Counted from the stretch's first letter, positions 11,629 through 23,954 are shown. The stretch: 64,000 nucleotides of DNA from Paramecium pentaurelia (GCA_905183005.1 CAJJDO010000001.1:749836-813835), one strand, 5' to 3'. A program made the numbers and translations. The notes: generated from the sequence alone by a model not told the origin.

Positions 11629-12321
11629 ATGTCTAATAATTATTAGTAATCAGATTCTAGTATTGATGAAAGTAAAGAAAGTGTCACTTCCCAGTTTATA
11701 ATGAGTGAACAAGAATCATAAGAATAAGGTAGTTTTTATAAATATTTGTTAGCTTTTTCTAATTACAGTACTTAAAATAATTACTTGAATCTTCTCAATT
11801 TTGATGATGAAGAGAATTTTAATGATAATGCAGAGAGTTTAAAGGTCATAATAACAAAAGGGAAATAGAAAGATCAATTTTCATAAAAAATCCTTAACAT
11901 TAACTTAAAGAAGACATCCAACAAAAAAAAGGTTAAAAGAATTAAAGAATTTCAAGTTTAAGAAGACATTAGACTCTTAAAATTAGTCCATCAATATGGA
12001 AGATAATTTTCAAGAATAGTGAAATAATTCCCCAAAAGGACTGTTAGTATGCTTAAAAATAGATATTATAAGAATCTTAGATACAGATGGGAAGAATTAT
12101 TGGGAATGTAATACATACATATATATATTAGTAAATACATAGAAGAAAAGAATTAGTAAAAAACTAAAAATTAGATTGATGGAATGAATTTGGACAATTA
12201 ATCTCTTAATCGTAAAGACTTAATCAACATGATACCAAATACCTATAGTTGTCCAATAATTGGTAACATGCTCTCATCATTCATTATAAAAATGGACTAA
12301 TTTCTCAAAACTCAATTTTGA
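11629..12321 (+). CDS. MYB/SANT-like single-domain protein (paralog 1 of 3)
   Basis: One sure intron of 24 nt and a probable in-frame second intron of 24 nt (gtaatacatac...ttag) give 214-222 aa. The domain lies at about residues 100-155: QEDIRLLKLVHQYGRQFSRI...FPKRTVSMLKNRYYKNLRYRW. This is a one-repeat MYB/SANT-type fold with the NRYYK helix 3 of nuclear DNA-binding proteins. The N-terminal region is acidic and Ser-rich. Two related genes are at 28995 and 46043. The second intron falls at the same place (after LLGM codons) in this gene and in the 28995 gene, which supports it. Confidence 0.72.
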
Positions 12322-12934
12322 TCATTCCAAATAACTTGATAGAGTTTTCTATATTATATTTTATCCAAACAATTATAAAAATGCTCCTCTTATATGTCTG
12401 ATGAAGTAAAGAAAAAATTCCATTTTTCATATAAAAACAATAAAAAAAACTGAAATTCCGATAAATTATTTATAATATTAGAAGGTACGACATTTATCAT
12501 TAAAAAGTTTAATTAAATTGTTTAATGAGTTATTCCAGCATATAAATGCGACATTAATTAAAATGCTCTATATTTAGGCAGAATTCGACTCTATAGTTTA
12601 TGATAAATAGAGTTAATAAAAATGAAAAATTATATATCAAGTAGTTCATAAATTGATTTCTTGATATTAATTAGATATATAATTTGTTAATATAGAATTG
12701 ATATCTAATAATTCATCACTAAAATTATCTATAAAAATATTGTATAAATTTTATCAAATAAATCTCAATTAGAATAGATAATATAAAATAAAATGAAAAA
12801 AAAAGAAGAGATTACTCTTTGTCTTTCTCTCTATATTTAATAATAAATTCATCTATATTAAAAGTATATTCTTTATAAAGTAGCTCTTTAATTAAAAAAA
12901 TTATAATTACAAACGACATTGTATTATAAAATTT
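12322..12934. other. Intergenic, no gene recognised
   Basis: AT-rich spacer without a convincing reading frame. Confidence 0.5.
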
Positions 12935-13855
12935 ATGATAAAATTATCAAGCTTTATATATTTATTGGTTTCCTAAATACTATGTTTAGATTAATGGTAA
13001 TGTACATGTGAATAGTTAATGACAGAATTTGATTGTATGACATAGTAAAAAAATAGATTTAGATTGGGAGAGATTGATTAATCATCTATTTGCTTTTGGT
13101 ATTAAGAAAAATGTTAAAATTTAATGAATTATTTATCTGATGTTAGTTGTACTAGTTTAAACAACTAAGAATGTTCATTTGTAAGTGAAAGTCTATTTAC
13201 AATAAATCCAGTTTGTGCTTGGTATTATAAAGCAGATGGTGGATAATGTACTAAATTTACAAGGTGTTAAGATTATAAATACTAATCTGAACTTATAGCT
13301 GAAGTAGAATGTTCAAATCTTGGATGTAACAGAATTAAAAATTAATGTTCATTTGATTATAGAGGAAGATAAGAATAATATTGTTCAGAAATTGGAGATT
13401 AAAAGACTTGTGATATCACTTTTTTAAAGGATAAACTAACAATATGTTAATGGAATACAAGTACTAAGAAATGTGGAGGTTTTAATTTTGAATAATGTTC
13501 TGATTTAACAACTGAATAAAACTGTGATTTTGCAAATACTTTTTGTAAATGGAAAGATTAATTATGTATAGAAAGAGTATGTGGAGATAAAGAATTAGAA
13601 TATAAATCAGGCAGTTAAATTTGTATATCATTTTATAGTTTGACAAATAAAAAGTATATGTAATGTGTAGAAAATAATAATGGAGACTGTATTGAAAGTG
13701 ATCCAGAAACATTACTTCCATATCAATGTAATTATTTTAGTAGACTTACTTATTTATGGAATACAACTACATCTTCTTGTACTCCATGCTTATATGTTGG
13801 TTAAAGTGATATAATCAAAGTTGCCATAATTATTTTATTTGTCATTTTTTTATGA
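12935..13855 (+). CDS. Cys-rich secreted or surface protein, C-terminal hydrophobic segment
   Basis: A single frame of 306 codons plus TGA. It starts with a signal peptide (MIKLSSFIYLLVSQILC) and carries many Cys residues in loosely repeated modules of the form C-x(n)-W/F-x-C, for example CQWNTSTKKCGGFNFEQC and CKWKDQLCIERVC. It ends with SCTPC and a hydrophobic stretch (VAIIILFVIFL) that could be a membrane anchor or a GPI-addition signal. The gene at 34810-35616 has the same plan. Paramecium has many Cys-rich surface proteins; this is much shorter than immobilisation antigens. Function unknown. Confidence 0.75.
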
Positions 13856-13899
13856 TCAAATTTTGAATATATATAAAATAAAATAATAAAATAAATTCA

Positions 13900-14067
13900 A
13901 TGGAATATGATATTAGAAAATTAGAAGATAAAATAAGGAAAATTGAGAATGAATGTGTTGAATTATAAACTAAAATAGATTATTCAATCAAAAAAAAACA
14001 AAGCGTATAAAAAAAAAATGAATTTCTAAAACAAGTAATTGGCAGATTAAATGATTTATATACATGA
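13900..14067 (+). CDS. Small coiled-coil protein
   Basis: A 55-codon frame with TGA. It is almost entirely a charged amphipathic helix (MEYDIRKLEDKIRKIENEC...LKQVIGRLNDLYT). It follows the Cys-rich gene by 44 bp on the same strand. Shortness and simple composition mean it could be spurious, but the heptad pattern and an A-run upstream of the ATG favour a real gene. Confidence 0.45.
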
Positions 14068-14393
14068 ATTTAATATATGCATATTTAAAATAGTATATTT
14101 TAAATCATACATAAAATAATGAATTATCTATATATATATATAGATATTTAATAATCTTTTTAGAGGTTTTTCTGAAAAATTTTAATTTTTATCCTTCTAT
14201 TGTTATGGTATTAAAAATATATATTAATATAAAAAAGAAGACATGTATTTTATTTATAAAAGTTATTTGTTTGAATATTTATTATGATTAAATTTGGATT
14301 AAATTATCTTTTCAATTGTTGGCTTAATTTATAATTTATGTTTTAATAATATATATATATATATATCCTTTATATAAATAGTTAATATAGAAA
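14068..14393. other. Intergenic, TA-rich runs
   Basis: Contains short (TA)n runs near 14128-14146 and 14349-14367. No gene seen. Confidence 0.5.
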
Positions 14394-15541
14394 TCATTAT
14401 TCTTTAAGTTAAATTCTTATATTAGAAGTTCTTGGAGAGACAATAGCTGACATCAAAGATGTTTGTCCATTTACTTAAGGCAGATATTCATAACCGAGAA
14501 ATTATTCTAAAGGTTTGATCAATATTATACATTAGATTTGTTCCGAATGTAGGATTGATTAATCTTCTAAAGATTCTAATCTATTTGATTTTAAATAATT
14601 TTCTAATTTTCCATCTGGAATAAATGGAGAAGGTATTAACTTTTTTTCATAATCATTCCAATATATATCTTTAAACCATGGATGATTTTTAACTTCTTCG
14701 GGTCCATTATATCCTAATCTATTGGTTGGTTTTCTATTTATAAGTTAATTTGTAAAATTAATAGCTTCATCACTCCAACCTTATGGAACATCTGTTAATA
14801 CTGCTTATTTTGCTATAATTTAATCTCTGATTTCTTATCTACTTTTACCATTATAAGGTCTTTTACCTAACTTAATCAATCAAATATATTAAATTACAAT
14901 GCATTCATGCATTATTATTCCTAGTGCAAAGTAATCTACAGCAATGCCATGATTTTATCTACACATAACTTCAGGAGCCATATATCCTGGAGTACCACTA
15001 GTTTCATGACTATTTTAAGGTTTCCATATTCTTGCAATACCAAAATCTGTGATTCTTAAATAACCATCACTATCAAAAACTAGATTTTCAGGTTTAATAT
15101 CTCTATGTATTATTCCATTGGAATGAATGTAATCTAATCCAATAATAATACAAGCAGCTATATGTTTAGTAATTGATTCTGAAAATTTTCTATATTTACA
15201 AATATGAAATCTTAAATCTCCTCCAGCTAAGAAATCCATTGCTAAATATAATTGATAACGATCTTAAAATGCACTTACAATATTAATGATAAATCTATAG
15301 ATATGTAATATTAAAATAATACTCGTGCTTTAATGTTGACAATATTTATAATTCATTCATGACTGAACTAACACTCTTTTTTTGTATAACTCTTATGTTT
15401 AAAAATGATTTAATACCTAACTTTAGACATAACTTTTAAAGCAACTATTAAATTTCTTGTCTTTTAGAGTCTAGCCTTGTATACTTTACCAAAACCTCCT
15501 TGACCAATAACAGATATTAATTCAAAATTCTATAGAGACAT
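14394..15541 (-). CDS. Ser/Thr protein kinase, AGC type
   Basis: Three introns (25, 28 and 27 nt) leave 355 codons plus TGA. The kinase domain begins almost at the N-terminus: ISVIGQGGFGKVYKA (Gly loop), VALKVM (VAIK Lys), IHRDIKPENL (catalytic loop), ITDFGIAR (DFG), SGTPGYMAPEVM (activation segment and APE), and DYFALGIIMHECILGKRPYN. The passage KSRQEIRDQIIAKQA after the F-helix resembles STK32/YANK-like and other ciliate AGC kinases. All catalytic residues are present. The C-terminal 60 residues are a variable tail lacking a clear hydrophobic FxxF motif. Confidence 0.88.
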
Positions 15542-15949
15542 CTCTATATATATATTAATAGCATATCAGTACAAGTATCATCACATGATCCTCTAAATTT
15601 GAACTCGCAGCCTCCCATAATTATTATATGAGATTATTATAATTATAATAAATTGAACTTTATTATTATTTTCTCATATTTTAATTGTTGTTGAAATCTA
15701 CATTTCAAAAATAATAACAAAGAAATTATTCATCAATATCTAAAATTAAAAATAATAACTATCTAAAAAATCTTATATTATAATAATAAATTATCTACTA
15801 ATAACATATTTTTTATTAATTTACTATATTCAAAGATGTTCATTAATATTTCAATTAATAAAAATATATATAGTTGATTATTTTATATATATATATATAA
15901 TTAAAATTAATTATTTCAAAAATAATATTACAAATTTAAGAAAAATATA
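15542..15949. other. Intergenic, no gene recognised
   Basis: AT-rich spacer. A slightly GC-richer patch near 15581-15616 was tested as a tRNA T-arm and rejected. Confidence 0.5.
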
Positions 15950-16887
15950 TCATCTTTGTAAATATTAACACCTCTCTTTCAATGTTATTTCAAATCTTTA
16001 TAATGATTCATTCATTTCATCATAAACTTTCTGATTACAAGATTGTTGTTCATCCATTTCAGTTTATTATGTATTAAAACTTTTTGATCTGACATTTTTT
16101 GAAGATTACTACTTTTATCTTGTTTACATACTCGTTTAACAATCATATTTCTTCACATGCTAATATAAAGTTGGGCAATGATATTATTCAAGTGCTGTCA
16201 TATTTAATAATAACATTCCTTTATATTCTGGCCTAATCTATCTTAAAAAACTCATCTCTAAACCTTAAGCATTTCCCTTAGATGATTACAAAGATTTATG
16301 TTTTAATAATTTATTTCTAAAATCTACTTATGCTTAAAATTTCATTTGCTAAAGTTCAATATCAGCTTAGAAATTGTTATCGATTTAGCTAATTGCTTTC
16401 TTCTATCGATTAAATGTTTTAGGTCCATAAATCTATTTTAAATGTTTCTTGTCAAGCAGTTCCAAATGATTCCATTAATTATCAATTTAATTTTCCTATT
16501 ATTACTTTAATAATTACCAAATGTGTAGGAGATCTTTAAAAAAGAGGTAAATTAAAATCTTCATCTGTTACTACATACTTACTTGTCTCAGATGACTTCT
16601 ATTTACTTTTTATTTCTAATATAGTTCTTCTAAATTCATTCCTCTTTAATCTCAATTAAGATTCATATTTAAACTTTTGGAATTATTCAATGTTTGGTTA
16701 CTCATTAGGTTTCTATTGAGAAAAAGCAATTTTGGAAAAGAACTAATTTCTTTTGCATTCCATCAAAAATATACTTGTTATTCCAATAAGTTTAATCCTT
16801 TTTTGTTATTGTAGTACTCTCTGTGGGTATCTCATCTCTAATAAAATCCATATAAGATTAGGGACCTAATTTTCTAGCCTTAAACAT
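15950..16887 (-). CDS. Unknown basic helical protein
   Basis: Two introns (31 nt near the 5' side and a 22-nt gtaattattaaagtaataatag) leave 294 codons plus TGA. It starts MFKARKLGPQSYMDFIRDEI. It is rich in Lys, Gln and Asn with helical segments (RLKRNEFRRTILEIKSKQK, MKFQAQVDFRNKLL) and a short Cys/His patch (YHCPTLYQHVKKYDC). I do not recognise a domain. The N-terminal ATG is the last of two in frame; the first is within a low-complexity leader. Confidence 0.6.
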
Positions 16888-16910
16888 GGATAAAATATTA
16901 TTAATAATAA

Positions 16911-17340
16911 TCATTATAGTTAGATGTCGTTAATAAGGAAGAAGTATTTCTTCTAATACTCCTCCATTTATTTTTTAATAAACCCTAAAATTACATTAAA
17001 TTCTTTAGCATCATTTCCAGAATCATTAAAAGAATTGATGTTCTTTTTTGACTATTAATTATTATGACTAATTCCTACTTAATTTTATTCTCTATATATA
17101 TTTAAGACTCTTTAATTGATGATTGAGAATTTCAAATGATTGATTATTTATAAAGTTGTTAAAATCATTAAGTCTATGACTCTGATTAATTTTGATAGAA
17201 TCACTCAATAAATAAGGAATATTAATTTTATATATTGATTTTTTCAATTGAAAATTTAAATTATCCTTCCTTCTCAAAGAGTTTAATTGGTTTTTATTAT
17301 TTTCATTAGATAATCTATTTTTATTTAGATATGTCTTGTA
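16911..17340 (-). pseudogene. Open coding-like segment without a start codon
   Basis: Between two coiled-coil genes a minus-strand frame reads LSNENNKNQLNSLRRKDNLN and continues with SDSIKINQSHRLNDF. A plausible 31-nt intron then leads to NSFNDSGNDAKEFN and IKKQMEEYQKKYFFLINDI before TGA at 16911. Codon use looks coding, but no in-frame ATG exists upstream. It may be a missed 3' exon group of the gene at 17457-18767, whose TGA lies at a GTGA that could begin an unusually long intron, or a decayed gene. Confidence 0.35.
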
Positions 17341-17456
17341 TTATTTTGATCAATTATTTAATAATTATATACAAAATAAACCAAATGATATTGTACTCTA
17401 ATTAGAATTCAAAAATTTAGATTTATATAAAAAGTATGAATTTATAATGATCAAAA

Positions 17457-18767
17457 TCACCTTCTTGGTTTTGGAATTTTTGAATAGAGAATTGCCTATC
17501 TTTATTCAGCAACTTATTTATATGTCACAGGTTATTCTTTAGATTATGATCTTATTTTATTATAAGAAGATAAAGTATCAGCTTAAATATTTTCTTTTTC
17601 AATTGAAATGTTAATTTATTTTACAGGTCTTGAGTCATATTATTTAACATCATTCCTTTAATCTGATTTATTTGATATTGATTGTGATTATTGAGTATTA
17701 GAAGGTTTAACTTTATTATAACATCCAACATAATGTTAAGGTTTTGCTTTATTATTAATCTCACAATCCTAAAGAGTTTTTATATTCTAAAGACCTTGAC
17801 AAGCAGAAAAAGATTTACTACGTGAAACCTATAAATCAACACTATTATCTTAATGAATAGATGTTTAAAGATTTTGTTTCCTTTAAATTTCAAATTCTAA
17901 TTATTGCATTTTGCATTCTGCATTAGAAAGTTAACCAAAAAGATAATTATTTTATTCTCTTAATTCATCAATTTATTAATCTAAAATCTTTCTTTGATCA
18001 TCTAATTATTACTAATACTTTTATTTTAAATCTCTATATCTTTATTAATACAATTCTTCATTTGATTTCAATCTACTCATAAACTCTTATTAGAATGTTG
18101 AACTTTATTATAATTCTTCTTCTAATTCACAAATTCTTCTTTGATATTCTTCTTCTTGATTAATTATGTTTTAAGTTAATAATTAATATTCTTCATATTC
18201 TTATTTTATTTATTAATAATCTTGTTAATCATTTCTCATAGTTTCCTATAATTTATTTTATAGATCTAGATATTATTTTTATAATTCTTCAAGTGCTTTA
18301 TGTAATTCCATAACATCAGGAATATTTTCTTGTTAATTTTAAAGATTCTATAAATCTTCTTATAATTATTGATTTTAATATTCTAATTATTAATTTCTAC
18401 GATTTAATTCAGATAATTATTGATTGTATTATCTTTCAGTATCGAATAACTTTTTTTATAGTTCTTAGATTTATTAATTTTTTTATTCCAATAAACTCTT
18501 TTATTTAACAGAGCTTTTATCTAAATTACTCTCTCTCATCAAATCAGAATTTTTTAATTCATATCCTGTTTTTAAATACTTTTATTCTAATCTCATCATA
18601 GTTTATTAATTTTGTTGACATCTTTCTTACATTTCTTTAAGTTCTTATTTAAAAAAGTTTTCATCAAATTTTGAACTATCATCAAGCTGTCTGCTTCTCT
18701 TTAAGGCTTAATTTACTTATTCTTCCAACTCTTCAATCCTTTTCAATTCTTTATCAGTCTATTACAT
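17457..18767 (-). CDS. Long Gln-rich coiled-coil protein
   Basis: A single frame of 436 codons plus TGA with no intron. It begins MQQTDKELKRIEELEEQV and keeps heptads for about 290 residues, with Gln, Glu, Leu and Tyr dominating, mostly encoded by TAA and TAG. The last 130 residues are not coiled (Ser, Asn and Lys-rich, ending SKIPKPRR). It resembles centriolar or cytoskeletal scaffold proteins of ciliates in composition only. The stop may be an intron boundary, see the segment at 16911-17340. Confidence 0.7.
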
Positions 18768-18958
18768 TTATCTAACGGATAATAATTAAATATTTATTTA
18801 TTATTTTATGTATTTGGAACCAATAGGATATATAATTATTCACCTTTAAAATACTTACTAAATAACATAAATGAGATTATAAAATAATATATATATTTCT
18901 CATTTATATCTTAATTTGAAATCCCTTTAGACTTATTAATTTATTATTAAATAATTTA

Positions 18959-20062
18959 ATGAAAAGTTAAATTTTTATCTTATTTGGAATTTTTGTAGCT
19001 TTTGTTGTATACTTGAGAACATTAGAGATTAATGAATAAGTATAAAGACTTAAATTTGCACCTGAAGTCAATACTCCTGGAGATGTATTAAAAGATGGAA
19101 ATTTAGTTGTGAATGGATTTGCAAGAAGAGATATTAGGAAATTTGATTCTTCTTAAATATCTTTATTAAATAGATTGTTTAGATTCAAATAATGGGATTA
19201 TTTCCATCTTGTAACATCTGATATTTATCTTGCCATTGCTTTTGTAGATTTGGGATATGTACAAAGCATTTAATTTACATTTTATTCTGTCAAAAATAAT
19301 TACTTCATTCATAAGGATAAAGTAGTGTATCCATTTTAAACTAGACAATTTACTTTAGAAGATGAATGTACTCTCAAAGGTAATTTAACAAGAACTTTTA
19401 AATCTGATTCAATCTATGTAGAATATAAAGGATGGTTACATAATGGTATTGAAATGAGAAGTATCTAAATTATTTTTGATGGATTTGATGCTTCTTTTAT
19501 TATGGAATCACATTAGAAAGATGATCTATTTATATTAAAACCTTTTACTGAAAAAGGAGATAAATTTTTCTACAGTAGAAAAGCATATGGATGGCATGCA
19601 TATGGCTCAATTAAATATGATAAATAATCCCATAAATTTACAAAGGCAAATGCTGGTATGGATTATGGTAGAGGAATCTTTAATTATGCAACATTCTGGT
19701 TATGGGTATCAGGTATGGGATTCTCATAGGATCATAGAATTGGATTTAATTTGGGAGCTGCTGGAGATAATGTTAAAGGTAAGGAAACATCAGATGAAGG
19801 TATATTTATAGACAATGAATTATTTATTCTTAGTGATTTGGAATATAGTTTTGACCTTAATGATCTTAATAAGAAGATTATTGTAAAGGGAAAAGATTTT
19901 TATTTAGAATTCATTCCAAAAACAACTCATCTTTTCACTGAAGATTTATTATTAATAGATGTTAAGTTTAGATAGTTGATAGGAGTATTCAATGGAAAAT
20001 TTAAGGATATTGAATTCTCAGATATTGTTGGTCTTGTTGAACTTAATAGAGCTAAATGGTGA
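18959..20062 (+). CDS. DUF2804-family protein with N-terminal membrane anchor
   Basis: A single frame of 367 codons plus TGA. Residues 1-20 form a hydrophobic anchor or signal (IFILFGIFVAFVVYL). The body follows the DUF2804 pattern: an early GDVLKDGNLVVNGFARRDI segment, WDYFHLVTSDIYLAIAF, then DYGRGIFNYATFWLWVSGMG, RIGFNLGAAGD, DNELFILSDLEYSF and a final GLVELNRAKW. The family has lipocalin-like beta structure and unknown biochemical function; it is best known in bacteria and also occurs in eukaryotes. Convergent with the next gene (25 bp apart). Confidence 0.75.
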
Positions 20063-20087
20063 TATATTATAAAAGAATATTTAAAAG

Positions 20088-20522
20088 TCATTATGAAGAT
20101 GTTATTGAGGCTTTATCTTCATCTTTATTGTTTTAATCAACTGAATTTGGTTTTATTCTCCTCAATTTTATATTGTTATCTGTCTCAACAACTTCAAAAT
20201 TTGGATGTAGAGGTCCAAAGCAGTAAAGTATTTCATGATTTTTAAGTACTTCATATCTATGTTTAGCCAACACATTTCGTATATAATCTCTTAAAAATTT
20301 TCTACATTGCTAATAACTTTTTGTTTGAATGAATTAGGATTAATATTGGAAGAATACTTTGTCTTTTTTGATTTTTTTATTTCTTCTCATGAATCTTTTG
20401 AATTTTATAATCTCTGACTCTTACCATTCCTTAACATACTCTTTCTTAAACTATATTTGATTGTTTTCAGATTGAAAAATCCCTATCAGTTCTTCATAGG
20501 TAACAAAATTCAGAGTAGACAT
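20088..20522 (-). CDS. Small basic protein of unknown function
   Basis: An intronless frame of 144 codons plus TGA, starting MSTLNFVTYEELIGIFQS. The middle is strongly basic (KFKRFMRRNKKIKKDK) and is followed by a helical part with FLRDYIRNVLAKHRYEVL and FGPLHPNFEVVE. I recognise no domain. Its stop lies 25 bp from the stop of the DUF2804 gene on the other strand, so the two transcripts probably overlap. Confidence 0.65.
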
Positions 20523-20737
20523 TTATTTTATTTTTATTTATATGTTGAATTATAAAGTTTTGCTTACAGAAGTTATTTGAATAATAATTAATTCATCAAT
20601 ATATTTACAAGACATCTTTAACAATAGCTAATGAGATTATTTATATTTTTTTACACTTAAATTACACATATATTTTCTAGAATCATATAATTTTATTATA
20701 AGAATTAATAATATTTTTTTTAATATTATTATTTAGA

Positions 20738-22315
20738 TCATAATATTGTAATATTTCCATTATTTAGACCATTATGTTCTCCTACAATATGGGTATCTGA
20801 GTATGGAACAACTGGCTCTTTGAAATTAGGATTTTTTTATATTGCTTATTTAGTTAGGTTTTTCCACTAATTATAAATGTAAAATTAATACTTTCTCTTC
20901 AATCTTTTATCTGTCTTTCTTTTGATTCTTGGCATCTTAGATAATATATAAATATTTTGGATCTTTGTTATTCAAAGCTTTATCAAATGCTTAGTAATCA
21001 ATTTCTTTTAGAATTGTCTTTAGAGCATTCAAAGATTCCTATAAAACCTTATGCCAATGAGTGTCTGCTATTTGAGCAATCACTGGTACTAATAATGGAA
21101 ATGTGAATGGCTTATAACTCTTCAGAATAGTAAGGAAATAATCATTTTCAAAGAAACACATAGCTCTATCAGCCACTTATAAATGTGGTCCTGCTATACA
21201 TTTAATTAATCTCTTAAATAATTTTGGAATCAAAGGTTCTAATTTTGAAATTTCACAAACCTCTAATACTTCTAAAAGTTCATTAAGAAACATCACTTCC
21301 TTAGCTGAATTTGCAAATGGCCAATATCTAAGTAAACCTTCTACTAAGAATGTTGCTAAAGTTGGATCTTTTGATAGAAAGAGCATTGAGCATCTTAACA
21401 ATTATTCATGATAAAACTAACAAGTTTAAACTTTATGTAAAGGAATTATGACAGTTTTAAAGAAAATAACATGTTCTTCTCTTAAAGGAACTGCAAATCC
21501 ACTAATAATACTAGCCAAAATATCTAAGAGTTCAGCTGCTCCATTAAATTTATAGGTCTCATGAATTAAAGTATAGAAGCAATCATTTATTGCCTTTCTA
21601 ATCATTTTTCTTCTTGGTACTAATTTTGCATATAGTCTATGTAAAATATTCTTTAAGTATTCCCTTTCTCTAGGTTCTTCAGAATCAAATAATTCAAGGA
21701 ATTCTTGAATAAAAGAATGAGTAATGAAAATCTATAAGAAATTTATAAAAGAAATACTTTAAGTGATTTAACATCAGGTTATTCATTAACAATTAATTGT
21801 AAGAAATATTCATAGACAGGTTATAGATGTGTCCAGGCTGGATCTATGAGTTGCTTTTTTATAAATGAGATATTTTACATCATCATCTTCCATACCAATT
21901 TCTCCATTGGTTGCTGTTTTCTTTAAAATAGGCAAAGGCCTAAAAATATTCTTTTCAATCATTTCTACAATCAAATCTAAATGTGGAACAACCAAATTAG
22001 CAACAAAATTAGGTTCCTTTAGTAAATCAAATAATTCCTATAAGTATTATGAACGTTCCTATTTTTCCTTAACATTTTTTGTGTCATCATTAAAATCATA
22101 AGGTTAAGAACAGAAATGAATTTTCTTTAAAAATTAATCTCTAATTTCTTTAGGTACATGTTTAGGATCTGTTACTCTGGCCATATTTTGAATCATTTAT
22201 GGTGGAGCCTAACATTATTATGTGTTATTACTCTTGTTTATTGAGCATTTGCATTTGGCTAAATTTGTGGTCTTCCTGTTGCAGTTTATTTTGAATTAGC
22301 AGTCCTATTTTACAT
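20738..22315 (-). CDS. Protein phosphatase 2A regulatory subunit B56 (B')
   Basis: Four introns (23, 25, 26 and 25 nt) leave 492 codons plus TGA. The HEAT-like B56 domain is nearly complete: PHLDLIVEMIEKNIFRPLP, IDPAWTHLQPVYEYFLQLI, LFDSEEPREREYLKNILHRL, IRKAINDCFYTLIHET, ISGFAVPLREEH, LLRYWPFANSAKEVMFLNE and VADRAMCFFEND. These are the hallmark segments of PPP2R5 proteins, which bind the PP2A scaffold and select LxxIxE substrates. The N-terminal 30 residues are Gln/Asn-rich and variable. The 25-nt intron within EDDD/QLIDPAWTH restores the family sequence exactly, which supports the splice sites. Confidence 0.93.
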
Positions 22316-22921
22316 TATTTTTATATTTGATTTTGATAAAGATGTGTTTTGAATATTTATATTAGATGATTTAATATTAATAAAATGATCTATATTCATA
22401 TACAACATTAATCTAATCTACTTCATTAGATGATAGACAAATACAATATTATTATGGTTTATTTAAGAAGAAATTATTAGAATATATAGGTTTTTAAATT
22501 TTGATTGATTGAACTACTTTACAATTTATGCTGCATCACTTAAAATTGTAAATTCAAATTATATCTAAATTACTGAAGGAGCATTTTGATTGGAAGATAG
22601 TCAATACTAGTATTTTTCAATTTAATTGTTATATGAAAATATCAATAAATAAGGATAGTATATAAATATCATTATTTGATTGCATATAAATAAATACAAA
22701 TATTAAAATCAAAACTCTCTAAAATATGAAAGAATTCAATAATTAAAAATGAAGAAATTATACTTGAATATATTGATATTAATTTAAGATAGTAGTAGCA
22801 TTTATTAATTAGATTTTGAAATTTATTAATTGTTTGATTAATATAATCAATAAATAGAATTATGATTCATTAGAATTATAAATTAAATAAAAGCATAATT
22901 ATTAATATACATATTATATTT
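22316..22921. other. Intergenic, no gene recognised
   Basis: About 600 bp of AT-rich spacer between a gene start and a gene stop on the same strand. No coding pattern found. Confidence 0.5.
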
Positions 22922-23812
22922 TCATAAATCATCTTATTAATTAGCATAAGGATCTTTTCTATAATATAATTTGACTTTCTTAGCTGAAGTTTTTCTATCT
23001 TAAACTATAAGAGATAATAATAATATGATACTAAATCTATAGTTGCCATTTGGAAATATATCAGTATTATGATATAGATTATAGAAGAATTAAAGTTAAG
23101 AATTTGGAGCTTTGAATGGTCTTTCAAAAATGTACCAAGAATTTCTTTCTGTACAATCTGGATAAGTAAAAGAACCTGCATATAAATAATATGGTTAGAT
23201 AGAAAATGCTGAGGTAATCAATTGACTTAAATCTAAGATGAATTCTTCTCTTTAATAATTATCAATAACCTTAAATAAATATTATTGATTAATACTGATT
23301 ATAAGAAAGGATGTTTTTGGGCAGTGTCATCTTGAATAAAAAATACAGAAACTGTTGATCTATTTGAAATTGTTGCAAAGAGCATAGTATGTTAAATTTA
23401 GACTTCTAAATTATATTAAACTCCATTAAATTTATGTTCAGCTTCACTTCTAAAGAATATTATTTTTCCACCATATGCAACACTTTCAGACCAAGAATTA
23501 ACTGTGTATAAAGGGCCAAAGTTATCTGAATCATTAGCTGGTATTATTCTATGAGAAGTTTAGTTTTTTGTAATTCTAACTTTAGTAGGTTTGTATTTTG
23601 GAAAGAAATAGATATCATCTTCCTAATTTTATGATTATATATTATTCTACATTGGTATTAGTATAATTATTATCTAGGTTGATTGGAGACTGTAATTATT
23701 TACCAAAGCAATATTCATGAATATTAGGCCAATCTTTACCATTTTGTGTGTAATCATAGTCATCACTACCATAAATACCTTTTATACTGAGTATTAATAA
23801 TGGTAATATCAT
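22922..23812 (-). CDS. Carbonic-anhydrase-related protein, zinc ligands lost
   Basis: Two introns (28 and 26 nt) leave 278 codons plus TGA. A short signal-like start (MILPLLILSIKGIYG) precedes the alpha-carbonic anhydrase fold: YTQNGKDWPNIHEYCFGKQ, LQSPINLDNNYTN, YGGKIIFFRSEAEHKFNGVQ, NLEVQIQHTM and YAGSFTYPDCTE. In active enzymes the HFH pair and ELH motif supply the three zinc histidines; here the aligned positions read IFF and EVQ. It should therefore be catalytically inactive, a CARP-like binding protein, probably secreted. The TYPDC segment corresponds to the TTPPC region near the active-site Thr. Confidence 0.82.
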
Positions 23813-23954
23813 GAATTAATAATAATATTATTTTAATTGGATTCGACATTAATAATATTTATATAGGAATTTAAAAAAATCTAAACTTAATTTATGATCT
23901 TAAGAGATAAGATTTAAGATTAGATGAATTTTTAAATAACTTATAAAACATTGT

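Noticed and set aside
15581..15616. Sequence resembling a tRNA T-arm on the minus strand (GAGTTCAAATT context)
   Set aside because: The putative T-stem halves do not pair, and no acceptor, D or anticodon arm can be drawn around it.
23840..23855. Upstream ATG (MSNPIK...) as start of the carbonic-anhydrase-related gene
   Set aside because: It is in another frame and meets TGA within the first exon; the Met at 23812 gives a signal-like start directly in frame.
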